Shown piece after piece: positions 33,809 to 41,918 of a DNA stretch of 64,000 nt (its first letter is position 1; every line of letters begins with the position of its first letter). The position numbers were made by a program, and so were the translations under genes. Location: positions 62,001 through 126,000 of the forward strand of contig JBAVTE010000012.1 of the NCBI GenBank assembly GCA_049695975.1, written 5' to 3'. The notes beneath the pieces are model-generated. The model worked only from the letters and a program-made list of their open reading frames with translations. It was not told the DNA's origin and made no database searches. Origin of the DNA: CAILDB01 sp049695975 (GTDB taxonomy: Bacteria; Patescibacteriota; Minisyncoccia; Phycocordibacterales; GWA1-40-21).

Positions 33809-36800
33809 ATGTCAGTTTTAAGAAAGACAATATTTTCTATTTTAGTTTGTGTGATGTTTCTAGGCGCGTTTTCTTTATTTGTAAAAGCTGAGTCAGACCA
33901 AGAGTTAATAAATTTTTTAGAAACTCTTATTACTATTGGAGTTATCCCTTCTGAAAAAGCAGATCTTGCAAGGACTATTCTTGCAAATGCTCTTTCAAAT
34001 ACAAGAATAAATAGAGACTTGAAAAAAGGTTCAACAGGTGAAGATGTCAAACTTTTACAAAAAGTTTTAAACACCAATTCTGCTACTGTAGTGGCTTTGT
34101 CTGGTCCAGGTTCCGCTGGAAATGAGACTACTACATTTGGTCCGGCGACAGAAGCTGCTGTCATCAAATTTCAAAATTTCTACCATTTTTCACCTACGGG
34201 AATTGTAGATGCTGTGACTAGAGCCAAACTGAACGCTCTTTTGAGTGTCATTACCAATACAAATGTGCCAGAGGCAGACAGACCAAGTGTAGATTTGAAA
34301 GTAAATGGTGAAGACGACAAAGTGCAGATTGGTTATGGTGGTACCGCCACGCTTATGTGGACATCTAAAAATGTCACTTCTTGTGTGTCTGGTGCAAACA
34401 AAGCCAAACCTACTTTTGGTACCGAATCAATAATGGGGGTAGTTTCTCCTAGTCAGTTTGTGATGACTTGCGTGGGTCCCAAAGGTGTAGTTTCAGACAG
34501 CGTCACTATGACTATTCTAAACAATAATCAAACAATAAATTCTATAGATTTCGTTGTGTTGGGTACAAAAAGTTCAAACACTTCAGACAGTCCGAGTACC
34601 CCAAACAATCCAAACAATCCAAACAATCCAAATAAACCAAACGATCCAAGCAAGCCAAATAATCCAAGCGATCCAAGCAAGCCGGGCGATCCGGGCGATC
34701 CAGCTGGTCCGGGTTATTCCATAGGAAGCTTATATGTATATGTAAATGGTGTGAAAAATTATTCAACGACGACTTCTTCTAGTATTACACATCACATAGT
34801 CAGTTGGACTTCTACTGGATATACTAGTTGTAAGGGTAATACTGATCCTGTAATTAACAACCGTGCCGATGTGTTTGTATCAAATCCTATAACAGGTAGT
34901 ACCACACTTGATATAGATCCAAATATAACTGGTAAATTAACCATTGTTATGGCCTGTGCCACAGGAACAGAGGCTGTTAATACTTTAAATAAGACTCCAT
35001 TGAGTAGTTTAAAAACGTCTGCAAATCTTATTTTAGCTTCTTCTACTTTAACTATTTTGCCACCTCCCACTGCCTCAAAAACTTTATCTATTCTTGTTAA
35101 TGGTGTAAAAGATTATTCAACGACAACTTCTTCTACTGTTGACACTTCGCATGTAGTTAGCTGGGCGTCTACTGGGTTTACCGATTGTAAAGTTACTTCA
35201 GATCCTATAATAAACGATCCCGCTGAAATATCAGCTCCTTCGACAAGTAGTACCACGCTTACTATAAAACCAAATGTAACTGGAAAATTGAACCTTATTA
35301 TTGCCTGTGCCACAGGTACTACAGCGGTAAATATTTTAAATCAAAATCCAGCGATTAGTATAAAGTCATCTGCCAATCTTATGATAGCCAATGCTTCATT
35401 AACTCTTACTACCCCACCTATCAAAGGACCCACAGATGTATCAAAAATAATCGGATACGGTCCAGTAAATAACTGGGAGAAAATTAGCGCTACAAGCCTC
35501 GCTAGTCAGCTTGCTATGGCAGGTCTTACTACTACACAAGTGGAATTGAATATTGACCCTTATGATAGCAAAAGAACAGCCACTATTTTATTGCCGAAAT
35601 TGAAAGCATTTATTACTGCGATGAGAGCCCAGAAAATTACAACTTTTGTAAATTTGGTAAATGGAAAATTGCACGACGAAACAGGAAATGACTACATATG
35701 CAGGTCATTATTTACTGATCAATTATTCACAGATACTGTGAACTACATTACCCAAAATATTGGTACTGACTTGGTTATTCTTCAGCCCGTAAGCGAATGG
35801 GTTAGTGAATGTCATGACAAGAGAGATAGATTTATAAATATATTTAAAGGTTTATGGAAAGGACTGAAGTCGTATTATGTTGGATCGCATTCAGCACCAC
35901 CAAGTTCTGATTGGTTCAAAGAATATCATCCAAGTAGCTTTACTGATTATGGTAATAGCGGAGAATTGGTAAGTACTGATAGTGGTGCAGTTTTGAATGC
36001 TATTGGCCAAGGAGGAGATGGTCTTGCATTTGCCGACACAAAAAAACTCCAAGCGTATGCGTGTCATGTATTACTCGGAGGCACCAGAGGATTCATTTAT
36101 TATGGTTATGGACACACGGCGATTGACAGTGGTGCTATTACAGCCCTAGGACAACTTTTAAGAGAAAAACCTACTAGCTGTGCAGCTTATGATGCAGCTT
36201 TGCTTGAATGTCAGGGTCAAGAAATATCAGTTGATTTTGCTGGAATTGTGGAAGCTATGGGGCAGTGTAATGGACGATGGCAACTTGTTATTAAACCTTA
36301 TACTAATAGTAGTGGTGTGACAGAGCCTGTAGTGACAGATGTTCCCACACGTATAAATCCAAATGGTTGTCAGGAACCTGGAGGCAACTCGGCTGGTATG
36401 ACTTGGGGAGCTGGAGATAAAACAAGAAAGCTGGTTGTATTTACAAAAGGAGGAAGTCCTCAAGCTGCTGTCGGGGACTGTGTTCTTGGGACATCAAATG
36501 GAAATACTGATGCTATTTGTGATGAAACGGATCCTGCTTTGATATGTGATGGTATTTCGGATGGAAAAGTTAGAAGCGCAGTAGAAGGTTCAGATGTATT
36601 TGTGGCAGGTGGTGTTATACAAGATATGGGGGCCAGTGCATGTAGTGGTGCTACTTCCCCTGCTGAGGATGGTTCAACTGCTGATGAAGGGGGTGGCGGA
36701 AGTGTTTTCGGTATGCAAACTGTTCAATGGACTAGTGCCGGGATTGCTGCTGGTTGTACGGCTGGCCCCGTAGGATGTTCCACCGGGCATGTTGTTGGAA

Positions 36801-36838
36801 GTGCTATCGGCTTAGGCAGTGATCTTGGTTGGTGGTAA
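33809..36838 (+). CDS. giant secreted peptidoglycan-binding protein with glycosidase-like domain
   Basis: This 1009-residue protein has a signal peptide (about 1-27) and the shared N-terminal helical motif (ELINFLETLITIGVIPSEKA). A peptidoglycan-binding type 1 domain follows (LKKGSTGEDVKLLQKVLN, about 71-145). Next come an Ig-like module, a Pro/Asn/Lys tandem-repeat linker, two tandem modules of about 115 residues (VNGVKxYSTTTSS) and a domain of about 250 residues (GYGPVNNWEKISATSLASQL to HVLLGGTRGFIYYGYGH) that looks like a TIM-barrel glycosidase-like fold. The tail is Gly/Cys-rich. Function inferred: wall-attached surface enzyme or adhesin. Confidence 0.75.
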   Translation: MSVLRKTIFSILVCVMFLGAFSLFVKAESDQELINFLETLITIGVIPSEKADLARTILANALSNTRINRDLKKGSTGEDVKLLQKVLNTNSATVVALSGPGSAGNETTTFGPATEAAVIKFQNFYHFSPTGIVDAVTRAKLNALLSVITNTNVPEADRPSVDLKVNGEDDKVQIGYGGTATLMWTSKNVTSCVSGANKAKPTFGTESIMGVVSPSQFVMTCVGPKGVVSDSVTMTILNNNQTINSIDFVVLGTKSSNTSDSPSTPNNPNNPNNPNKPNDPSKPNNPSDPSKPGDPGDPAGPGYSIGSLYVYVNGVKNYSTTTSSSITHHIVSWTSTGYTSCKGNTDPVINNRADVFVSNPITGSTTLDIDPNITGKLTIVMACATGTEAVNTLNKTPLSSLKTSANLILASSTLTILPPPTASKTLSILVNGVKDYSTTTSSTVDTSHVVSWASTGFTDCKVTSDPIINDPAEISAPSTSSTTLTIKPNVTGKLNLIIACATGTTAVNILNQNPAISIKSSANLMIANASLTLTTPPIKGPTDVSKIIGYGPVNNWEKISATSLASQLAMAGLTTTQVELNIDPYDSKRTATILLPKLKAFITAMRAQKITTFVNLVNGKLHDETGNDYICRSLFTDQLFTDTVNYITQNIGTDLVILQPVSEWVSECHDKRDRFINIFKGLWKGLKSYYVGSHSAPPSSDWFKEYHPSSFTDYGNSGELVSTDSGAVLNAIGQGGDGLAFADTKKLQAYACHVLLGGTRGFIYYGYGHTAIDSGAITALGQLLREKPTSCAAYDAALLECQGQEISVDFAGIVEAMGQCNGRWQLVIKPYTNSSGVTEPVVTDVPTRINPNGCQEPGGNSAGMTWGAGDKTRKLVVFTKGGSPQAAVGDCVLGTSNGNTDAICDETDPALICDGISDGKVRSAVEGSDVFVAGGVIQDMGASACSGATSPAEDGSTADEGGGGSVFGMQTVQWTSAGIAAGCTAGPVGCSTGHVVGSAIGLGSDLGWW
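34599..34716 (+). repeat. 9-bp tandem repeats coding a Pro/Asn/Lys/Asp linker
   Basis: Units such as CCAAACAAT, CCAAGCAAG and CCAAGCGAT repeat in frame and encode PNN/PSK/PSD units, grading into GC-richer CCGGGCGAT units at the 3' end. The copy number is likely variable between strains. Confidence 0.75.
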
Positions 36839-36852
36839 AGGTACTTTAAAAC

Positions 36853-36879
36853 CCATGTCAAGGACGGTCCTTGACATGG
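36853..36879. repeat. REP palindrome upstream of the transposase
   Basis: A perfect 27-nt palindrome, CCATGTCAAGGAC-G-GTCCTTGACATGG, lies 25 nt before the RAYT gene. Related copies are at 37566-37584 and 38077-38095. Confidence 0.8.
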
Positions 36880-36904
36880 TAGGACCAAATAGTATTATGA
36901 ATAT

Positions 36905-37597
36905 ATGCAAAGAAATATAGTACTTTCAGTTGGTGAATATTATCATATATACAGTCGTGGAGTTGAAAAAAGAAAAATTTTTCTTAATGAAAGAGATTAT
37001 GAAAGATTTACAATTTTAATTTACTTATGCAACTCTGAAAAAGTGGTACACGTAAGCGATCATAAAGAAAAAAAATTAATAGAGTTTTTTGGTTTAGAGA
37101 AGGGTAAGAATCTTGTTGATATTGGTGCGTATTGTCTTATGCCCAATCATTTTCATTTATTGCTTAAAGAAAAAATTGAGGGGGGTATTACCCTTTTTAT
37201 GAAAAAGCTTCTTACTGGGTATTCAATGTATTTTAATAAAAAATATAATAGAACAGGGCCTCTTTTTGAGGGGAGATTTAAAGCAAAACATTTGAATTAT
37301 GATCAATATCTTAAATACCAGTTTACATATATTCATCTTAATCCTATAGGAATTATTGATAATGGTTGGAAAAACAAAGAAATCAGTAATGTTGAAAGAG
37401 GATTGAAATTTCTACAAGATTATAAATATTCAAGTTTTTTGGATTATTCTAGGGGAGAAAGGATAACTGGTAAAATATTAAATAAGGGTTCCTTTCCAGA
37501 ATATTTTCAAAATAAAATTGAGTTTTCTGATATGGTAAAAGAATGGATGAACTTTGAAAAAGACGATGTCAAGGACGGTCCTTGCGAAGTTGTGTGA
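36905..37597 (+). CDS. REP-associated tyrosine transposase (RAYT, IS200-like Y1 family)
   Basis: This is a single-strand HUH/Y1 transposase that mobilises or copies REP hairpins. The HUH motif is MPNHFHLLLK (HFH at residues 82-84) and the catalytic Tyr is in LLTGYSMYFNKKY (about Y106). The pattern TGPLFEGRFKAKHL and YIHLNPI is typical of RAYTs. At 230 residues it appears intact. It is flanked by REP palindromes at both ends. The downstream copy provides its last codons (VKDGPCEVV), so its C-terminus is REP-derived. It overlaps the rsmA 3' end by 29 nt. Confidence 0.9.
   Translation: MQRNIVLSVGEYYHIYSRGVEKRKIFLNERDYERFTILIYLCNSEKVVHVSDHKEKKLIEFFGLEKGKNLVDIGAYCLMPNHFHLLLKEKIEGGITLFMKKLLTGYSMYFNKKYNRTGPLFEGRFKAKHLNYDQYLKYQFTYIHLNPIGIIDNGWKNKEISNVERGLKFLQDYKYSSFLDYSRGERITGKILNKGSFPEYFQNKIEFSDMVKEWMNFEKDDVKDGPCEVV
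37566..37584. repeat. REP copy forming the 3' ends of two convergent genes
   Basis: ATGTCAAGGACGGTCCTTG sits across the ends of the RAYT gene (+) and rsmA (-) and encodes C-terminal residues of both, including the rsmA stop codon (37569-37571). Confidence 0.75.
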
Positions 37598-38372
37598 CTA
37601 GCCCCATCCATTTTTCTAGAGATAGGTCTTCAGCCCTAATTTTTTCTGATATTTTGCAATCAATAAAAATCTGTTGCAGATTTTTATTTGGGAATTCTTT
37701 TTTTAGATTTCCCAAAAGCATTTTTCTTTTGCTGGAGAAACCTAGTTTTATGATTTCAAAAAATTGTTCTTCCTCGATACTATTTTCAGTAAATAATTTT
37801 TTTGAAATATTTGAAATTTGTAAAACGGCAGAATCAACATTTGGTGAAGGTTGAAAACTTCCCCTACTCACTTTCATTATTATTTCTGGACTCCCATAGA
37901 CCTTTACGCTGATAGAAAGTATGCTTTCCTTTCCATCATTTGCTACTATTCTATCAGCAATTTCTTTTTGGACCATCACAATAATTTCTGAAGGCTGGTA
38001 ATCCGTTTCCAAAAACTTTCTTAAAAATTGTCCTGTTATGTAGTATGGTATGTTTGCGATGATTTTGTATTTACCAATGTCAAGGACGGTCCTTGGGGTA
38101 GATAAAATATCCCCTTCTATTAGTTCAAATTTTTTATTTTTTATTTCTTTTGAAAACTTTTCTTTTAAAATCTCTATTAAACGGTGGTCTTTTTCCACAG
38201 CAATTACCTTGCATCCTTTTTCCAGGAGTTTTTCTGTGAGGGCACCTTCCCCAGGTCCGACTTCTAGGACAATATCACTTGCAGAGATATCTCCTGTATC
38301 AGCAATTTTTTGCAAAACTCCATCGTTTTTCAAAAAATTTTGTCCCAATGATTTTTTTGCTTGTATAGTCAT
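37569..38372 (-). CDS. rsmA: 16S rRNA dimethyladenosine transferase RsmA (KsgA)
   Basis: RsmA dimethylates A1518/A1519 of 16S rRNA late in 30S assembly. The SAM-binding motif I is LEVGPGEGALTEKL (about residues 36-49), motif IV is NIPYYITG (NIPYxIT type, about 109), and the N-terminus AKKSLGQNFL is the family signature. Length 267 is normal. It contains a REP palindrome in frame (38077-38095, encoding about TPRTVLDIGK) and ends inside another. Its start lies 1 nt after the uvrD stop, so the two genes are co-transcribed. Confidence 0.95.
   Translation of the reverse strand: MTIQAKKSLGQNFLKNDGVLQKIADTGDISASDIVLEVGPGEGALTEKLLEKGCKVIAVEKDHRLIEILKEKFSKEIKNKKFELIEGDILSTPRTVLDIGKYKIIANIPYYITGQFLRKFLETDYQPSEIIVMVQKEIADRIVANDGKESILSISVKVYGSPEIIMKVSRGSFQPSPNVDSAVLQISNISKKLFTENSIEEEQFFEIIKLGFSSKRKMLLGNLKKEFPNKNLQQIFIDCKISEKIRAEDLSLEKWMGLVTQLRKDRP
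38077..38095. repeat. REP copy inside rsmA
   Basis: ATGTCAAGGACGGTCCTTGG matches the REP palindrome by the RAYT gene. It is kept in frame within rsmA, in a variable loop after motif I and before NIPYY. Confidence 0.75.
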
Positions 38373-38373
38373 A

Positions 38374-40317
38374 TTACCATTCTAAATATATTATCTTTTC
38401 TCTATATTCAAAATTCTCCTCTTCTAAGTGCTCATTGTCAATGTCTGCAAAAAATCTCGATGGCATATTGCATTGAAGTGAACCATAAATGGTTCGTGTT
38501 TCAGAATAAGTCAAAAAAAGTTTTTTCTTTGCTCTTGTAATTGCTACATAGAAAAGTCTTCTTTCCTCCTCTTCTTCCTCGGGTGTTCTTTCTGATTTCC
38601 CGACAGGTTGATGAGGAAAGAGGTCTTCTTCAAGCCCAGTAATAAAAATATATTCAAACTCTAGACCTTTTGATGCGTGGACGGTCATTAGTTTTACTGC
38701 ATTTTCTTTTTTTTCAAGCGAATCCTGATCTGTGGTAAGCGCCGACTCTTCCAAAAGTTTTTCTATTCCCTCTCCGATTGGCAAATAGTCGTATTTTGTT
38801 GCAAGGGTTGCTAGTTCTTTAATATTTTCTAGTCGTTCTTTTTCTTCCTCTGTTCCATTGATGAGGTCTTTCTCGATTCCACTTTCTTTGATAATAAATT
38901 TGATCACATCAGAAGGTTTTTCTTCCTCGGACGCCTTTTTTATTTTGCTGAGCAAAATAAAAAAGGCGTCCACCTTCTCTTTTATTCCCTCCGTCAATTT
39001 TTCTTTTTCCCCACCAAAAATCTTCAAAATAGTAACTTTACCTATCCCCCTCGCTGGAACATTTATAATTCTTTTTATATCAGTTAAACTTTCTTGGTTC
39101 AAGGATGCTTTTAAAAAAGCTAAAATATCTTTAATTTCTTTTCTTTCAAAAAATTTTGTACCAAGGACCTGATACGGTGCCCCCTCGGTAAGAAATGCCT
39201 CTTCTATGACTCGTGACTGAAAATTGGCTCTATATAGCACCGCAATCTCATTTGGAACCACGCCCTTTTCTATGAGTTCTTTTGCTTTTCTTGCAATAAA
39301 TCTCGCTTCTTCCACTTCCGTCTTTGCCCTGAGATATGAAACTTTTTCTCCATCAGAATTTTTTGTAAAAAGGTTTTTTTCTTTTCTGATTTTATTTTTT
39401 GAGATGACTTTGTTTGCTACAGTAAGGATCGTTTGTGTGGAACGGTAATTCTGTTCTAATAAAATTACTTTTGCTTTTGGGTAATCTTTTTCAAAATCCA
39501 AAATATTTTGAATGTCTGCTCCACGCCAGCTATAAATATTCTGATCTACATCACCTACCACGCAGATATTTTTGTATTTTTCTGCAAGAAGCTTTACCAT
39601 TCTATATTGAACTTTGTTTGTGTCTTGATATTCATCTATGTGAATATATTTCCATATTTCTTGATATTTTTCGAGAATTTCTTTGTGATTATTTAAAAGA
39701 GAATAAGTTTTTAAAAGTAAGTCATCAAAGTCTAACCCTTTTTCTTCCCTTAGTTTTTGCTCATAGAGTGGCCAGACTTTTGCTACGACTCCTGCAAGGG
39801 TAAAACCTTTTCCTGCAGTTTGAGAGTAATTTTCTGGTGTGTTTGTTTCACTCTTTTCTCTCGAAATAATATTTAAAATTTTCGATGGTTCAAATTGTTT
39901 TGGATCAATATCCAAGTTTTTTAGGATATCTTTTACAATTTTAGTAGAATCGCTTCTGTCTATTATTGAAAAGTTTCTGGTAAGTCCGATGATCCGAGCA
40001 TTTTCCTTTAAAATATGTACACCGAGAGAATGAAATGTGCTGACAAATGGTTTTTCATATGTGTTTATGGGAAAATTTAAACTTTTATCTTCAGACATTA
40101 TCTTTTCTACCCTTTCTTTCATCTCTTTACCGGCTTTGTTTGTAAAAGTTATGGCCAAAATATTGTGTGGAGCCACACCCTCTTTTATCAAATGCAAAAT
40201 TCTGTGAGTGATGGTTTTGGTCTTACCTGCACCGGCACCAGCGATGATCAAAACTGGTCCTTCTGTATACAAAACCGCCTCTTTTTGTTTTTCATTTAAG
40301 CCATTTAGATAATCCAC
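38374..40317 (-). CDS. uvrD: UvrD/PcrA superfamily 1 DNA helicase
   Basis: This is a 3'-5' helicase for repair and restart. Motifs in order: Q motif LNEKQKEAV, Walker A AGAGAGKT (about residues 27-34), Ia TFTNKAGKEM, II (Walker B) IDEYQDTN (about 230), III VGDVDQNIYSWRGA, IV LEQNYRST, V VKLMTVHASKGLEF, VI YVAITRAKK. It has 647 residues, slightly short of the 720 or so of PcrA, lacking most of the C-terminal tail. The gene has its own start region and is co-transcribed with rsmA. Confidence 0.95.
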   Translation of the reverse strand: MDYLNGLNEKQKEAVLYTEGPVLIIAGAGAGKTKTITHRILHLIKEGVAPHNILAITFTNKAGKEMKERVEKIMSEDKSLNFPINTYEKPFVSTFHSLGVHILKENARIIGLTRNFSIIDRSDSTKIVKDILKNLDIDPKQFEPSKILNIISREKSETNTPENYSQTAGKGFTLAGVVAKVWPLYEQKLREEKGLDFDDLLLKTYSLLNNHKEILEKYQEIWKYIHIDEYQDTNKVQYRMVKLLAEKYKNICVVGDVDQNIYSWRGADIQNILDFEKDYPKAKVILLEQNYRSTQTILTVANKVISKNKIRKEKNLFTKNSDGEKVSYLRAKTEVEEARFIARKAKELIEKGVVPNEIAVLYRANFQSRVIEEAFLTEGAPYQVLGTKFFERKEIKDILAFLKASLNQESLTDIKRIINVPARGIGKVTILKIFGGEKEKLTEGIKEKVDAFFILLSKIKKASEEEKPSDVIKFIIKESGIEKDLINGTEEEKERLENIKELATLATKYDYLPIGEGIEKLLEESALTTDQDSLEKKENAVKLMTVHASKGLEFEYIFITGLEEDLFPHQPVGKSERTPEEEEEERRLFYVAITRAKKKLFLTYSETRTIYGSLQCNMPSRFFADIDNEHLEEENFEYREKIIYLEW

Positions 40318-40379
40318 CGTGAAAATATATCACACTTATGTAAAAAGCCGAAAAAATCCAGCTTTTGAAACCGGTCTAA

Positions 40380-40465
40380 GGAAACTAACAGAGGAACGGG
40401 ATACTTTTTGAACGATTTAGCGTAGCTATTAGTGTGAAAAGTATCCCGCCCGTTTGTTAGTTTCC
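40380..40465. repeat. two-tier hairpin with the GCGTAGC loop
   Basis: Outer arms GGAAACTAACA (40380-40390) and TGTTAGTTTCC (40455-40465), and inner arms CGGGATACTTTT and AAAAGTATCCCG, enclose the loop TGAACGATTTAGCGTAGC followed by TATTAGTGTG. The loop sequence recurs in the element at 10351-10580. It lies upstream of uvrD (divergent side), followed by a DnaA-box-like TTATCCACA (40475-40483). Confidence 0.65.
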
Positions 40466-40500
40466 CCTTTTCACTTATCCACACCCCCCACATTTGTCAG

Positions 40501-40732
40501 TTGACTTGACCGTCCTAGGGTGTATCATTATTAGTAACCCTGAAATTACAGAAAATGCGAAATAATGGCTAATCAGAGCCATTAAATAGTTCAGACAGGC
40601 AGAAAACCCTTAATTTATCGGCTTATTTCTTACAATTACCATAAAAATGATCATCGGGCCACTGATTGCAGTTCCTATGATTCTAAAATAACCTTATTTA
40701 TAGACACATATATCAAATGGTTTGGTGCTGTT
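40501..40732 (+). promoter_or_regulatory. promoter and long leader of the M23 endopeptidase gene
   Basis: TTGACC (40506-40511), 17 nt and TATTAG, or TTGACT, 16 nt and TATCAT, give overlapping promoters. They are followed by about 190 nt before the coding frame. The leader holds a hairpin AATGGCT-AATC-AGAGCCATT and a short frame ATG (40647) to TAA (40691), 14 codons. This contrasts with the leaderless starts elsewhere and suggests regulation. No known riboswitch class was recognised. Confidence 0.35.
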
Positions 40733-41776
40733 TTGTTGCTTGTTTCTATATTTTTTTCTAATCCATATCCTGCTCATGCCGGACTTTTTTCTTTTATTAA
40801 TAAAGTTTTCTCTGGAATCAATACCGAAGCTGTGGCCTATGATTCAGTTTCCCAAGATTTGTCTTCCAGTTCTTCGATTATATCATCTCCATCTTCAGAT
40901 TCCTCCTCTGTTTTGGATAGTTGTAATTTCGTCAATTCAGATGCACAAAGGACCGCTGCTATAAATATAGTTGGTGGTGACTCTCTTATTTCCGAAAATG
41001 GCCCAGTAGGAACATTTGCTAATGTAAATAATTCACAAAATTTTGGTCAGATTAGTCTATATGTTGTGAGACAAAATGACACGCTGTCTTCCATAGGACA
41101 AATGTTTGGAGTATCAGCAAATACTATCGTTTGGGCCAACAATTTAACTAGTAAAACATTAAAGCTTGGTCAGCAACTTGTTATTTTGCCTGTTTCAGGA
41201 ATTACACATACCGTTACAAAAGGTGAAACATTAAAGAGTATTACGAAAAAATATGGTGGTGATATAGACGAAATTATTCAATTTAATGATCTTGATAGAA
41301 ATGATCCTCTTGCAATCGGACAAAAAATTATTATTCCCGACGGTGAAGGTTCAGTGGTCTCAACACCTTCAAAATCTAGTTCAAGTGCAGGAGCAAGCAA
41401 GCTTATTGCAGGTTACGGTGGGCCAGATTGTGGTAGTTACTTTATGAGACCTCTCATTGGTGGTAGAAGGACACAGAGTTTGCATGGTTATAATGCCATT
41501 GATATTGCCACACCTGTCGGAACTCCAGTTCTCGCTTCTGCTTCTGGACAGGTTATTATTGCTAAAATGGGAGGATGGAATGGTGGCTATGGAAGTTATA
41601 TTGTTATATCACACGACAATGGCGCGCAGACGGTTTATGGTCACTTAAGCTATGTAAATGTTTCTGTGGGTGAAACTGTCGCACAAGGTCAAGCTATCGG
41701 TTCATCTGGAAATACCGGAAAATCTACCGGTCCTCACCTTCACTTCGAAATCCGAGGTGCCAAGAATCCGTTTTAG
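40733..41776 (+). CDS. LysM / M23 peptidoglycan endopeptidase
   Basis: This is a secreted murein hydrolase. A signal peptide ends near PAHAGLF. Two LysM domains follow (YVVRQNDTLSSIGQMFGVSA and HTVTKGETLKSITKKYGGDI), then an M23 LytM-type peptidase with HGYNAIDIATPVGTPVLASA (zinc HxxxxD), TVYGHLSYV and GPHLHFEIR (HxH). The start is uncertain. The first in-frame TTG (40733) leaves a truncated signal peptide, while the frame is open back to 40586 (reading IDTYIKWFGAVLLLVSIFF) with no ATG, GTG or TTG. A non-canonical start or a frameshift upstream is possible. Confidence 0.85.
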   Translation: MLLVSIFFSNPYPAHAGLFSFINKVFSGINTEAVAYDSVSQDLSSSSSIISSPSSDSSSVLDSCNFVNSDAQRTAAINIVGGDSLISENGPVGTFANVNNSQNFGQISLYVVRQNDTLSSIGQMFGVSANTIVWANNLTSKTLKLGQQLVILPVSGITHTVTKGETLKSITKKYGGDIDEIIQFNDLDRNDPLAIGQKIIIPDGEGSVVSTPSKSSSSAGASKLIAGYGGPDCGSYFMRPLIGGRRTQSLHGYNAIDIATPVGTPVLASASGQVIIAKMGGWNGGYGSYIVISHDNGAQTVYGHLSYVNVSVGETVAQGQAIGSSGNTGKSTGPHLHFEIRGAKNPF

Positions 41777-41780
41777 TTAA

Positions 41781-41910
41781 AAACAAAATTTTCGTAGCAA
41801 AGTGCTTTTGAACATCCTTGGGAGTCGCGACTGGAGACGGACAGAGAAAATTTTTTGCAAAAAATTTTCGTGATGGTCAAAAGCATTTTGTGGAGGGAGT
41901 TTTTGTTTCA
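41781..41910. terminator. long hairpin between convergent genes (apical-module family)
   Basis: Imperfect arms (AAAACAAAATTTTC...GTGCTTTTGA and TCAAAAGCATTTTGTGG...TTTTGTTT) enclose TTGGGAGTCGCGACTGG and an A/T hairpin AAAATTTTTTGCAAAAAATTTT. Read on the minus strand it matches the copy at 60857-60997 over about 80 nt. It separates the M23 gene (+) and comM (-). Confidence 0.7.
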
Positions 41911-41918
41911 GTTTTTTC

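Noticed and set aside
40717..40964. Alternative frame MVLFCC... at the start of the M23 gene
   Set aside because: Cys/Leu-rich shadow frame overlapping the real endopeptidase, no family pattern.
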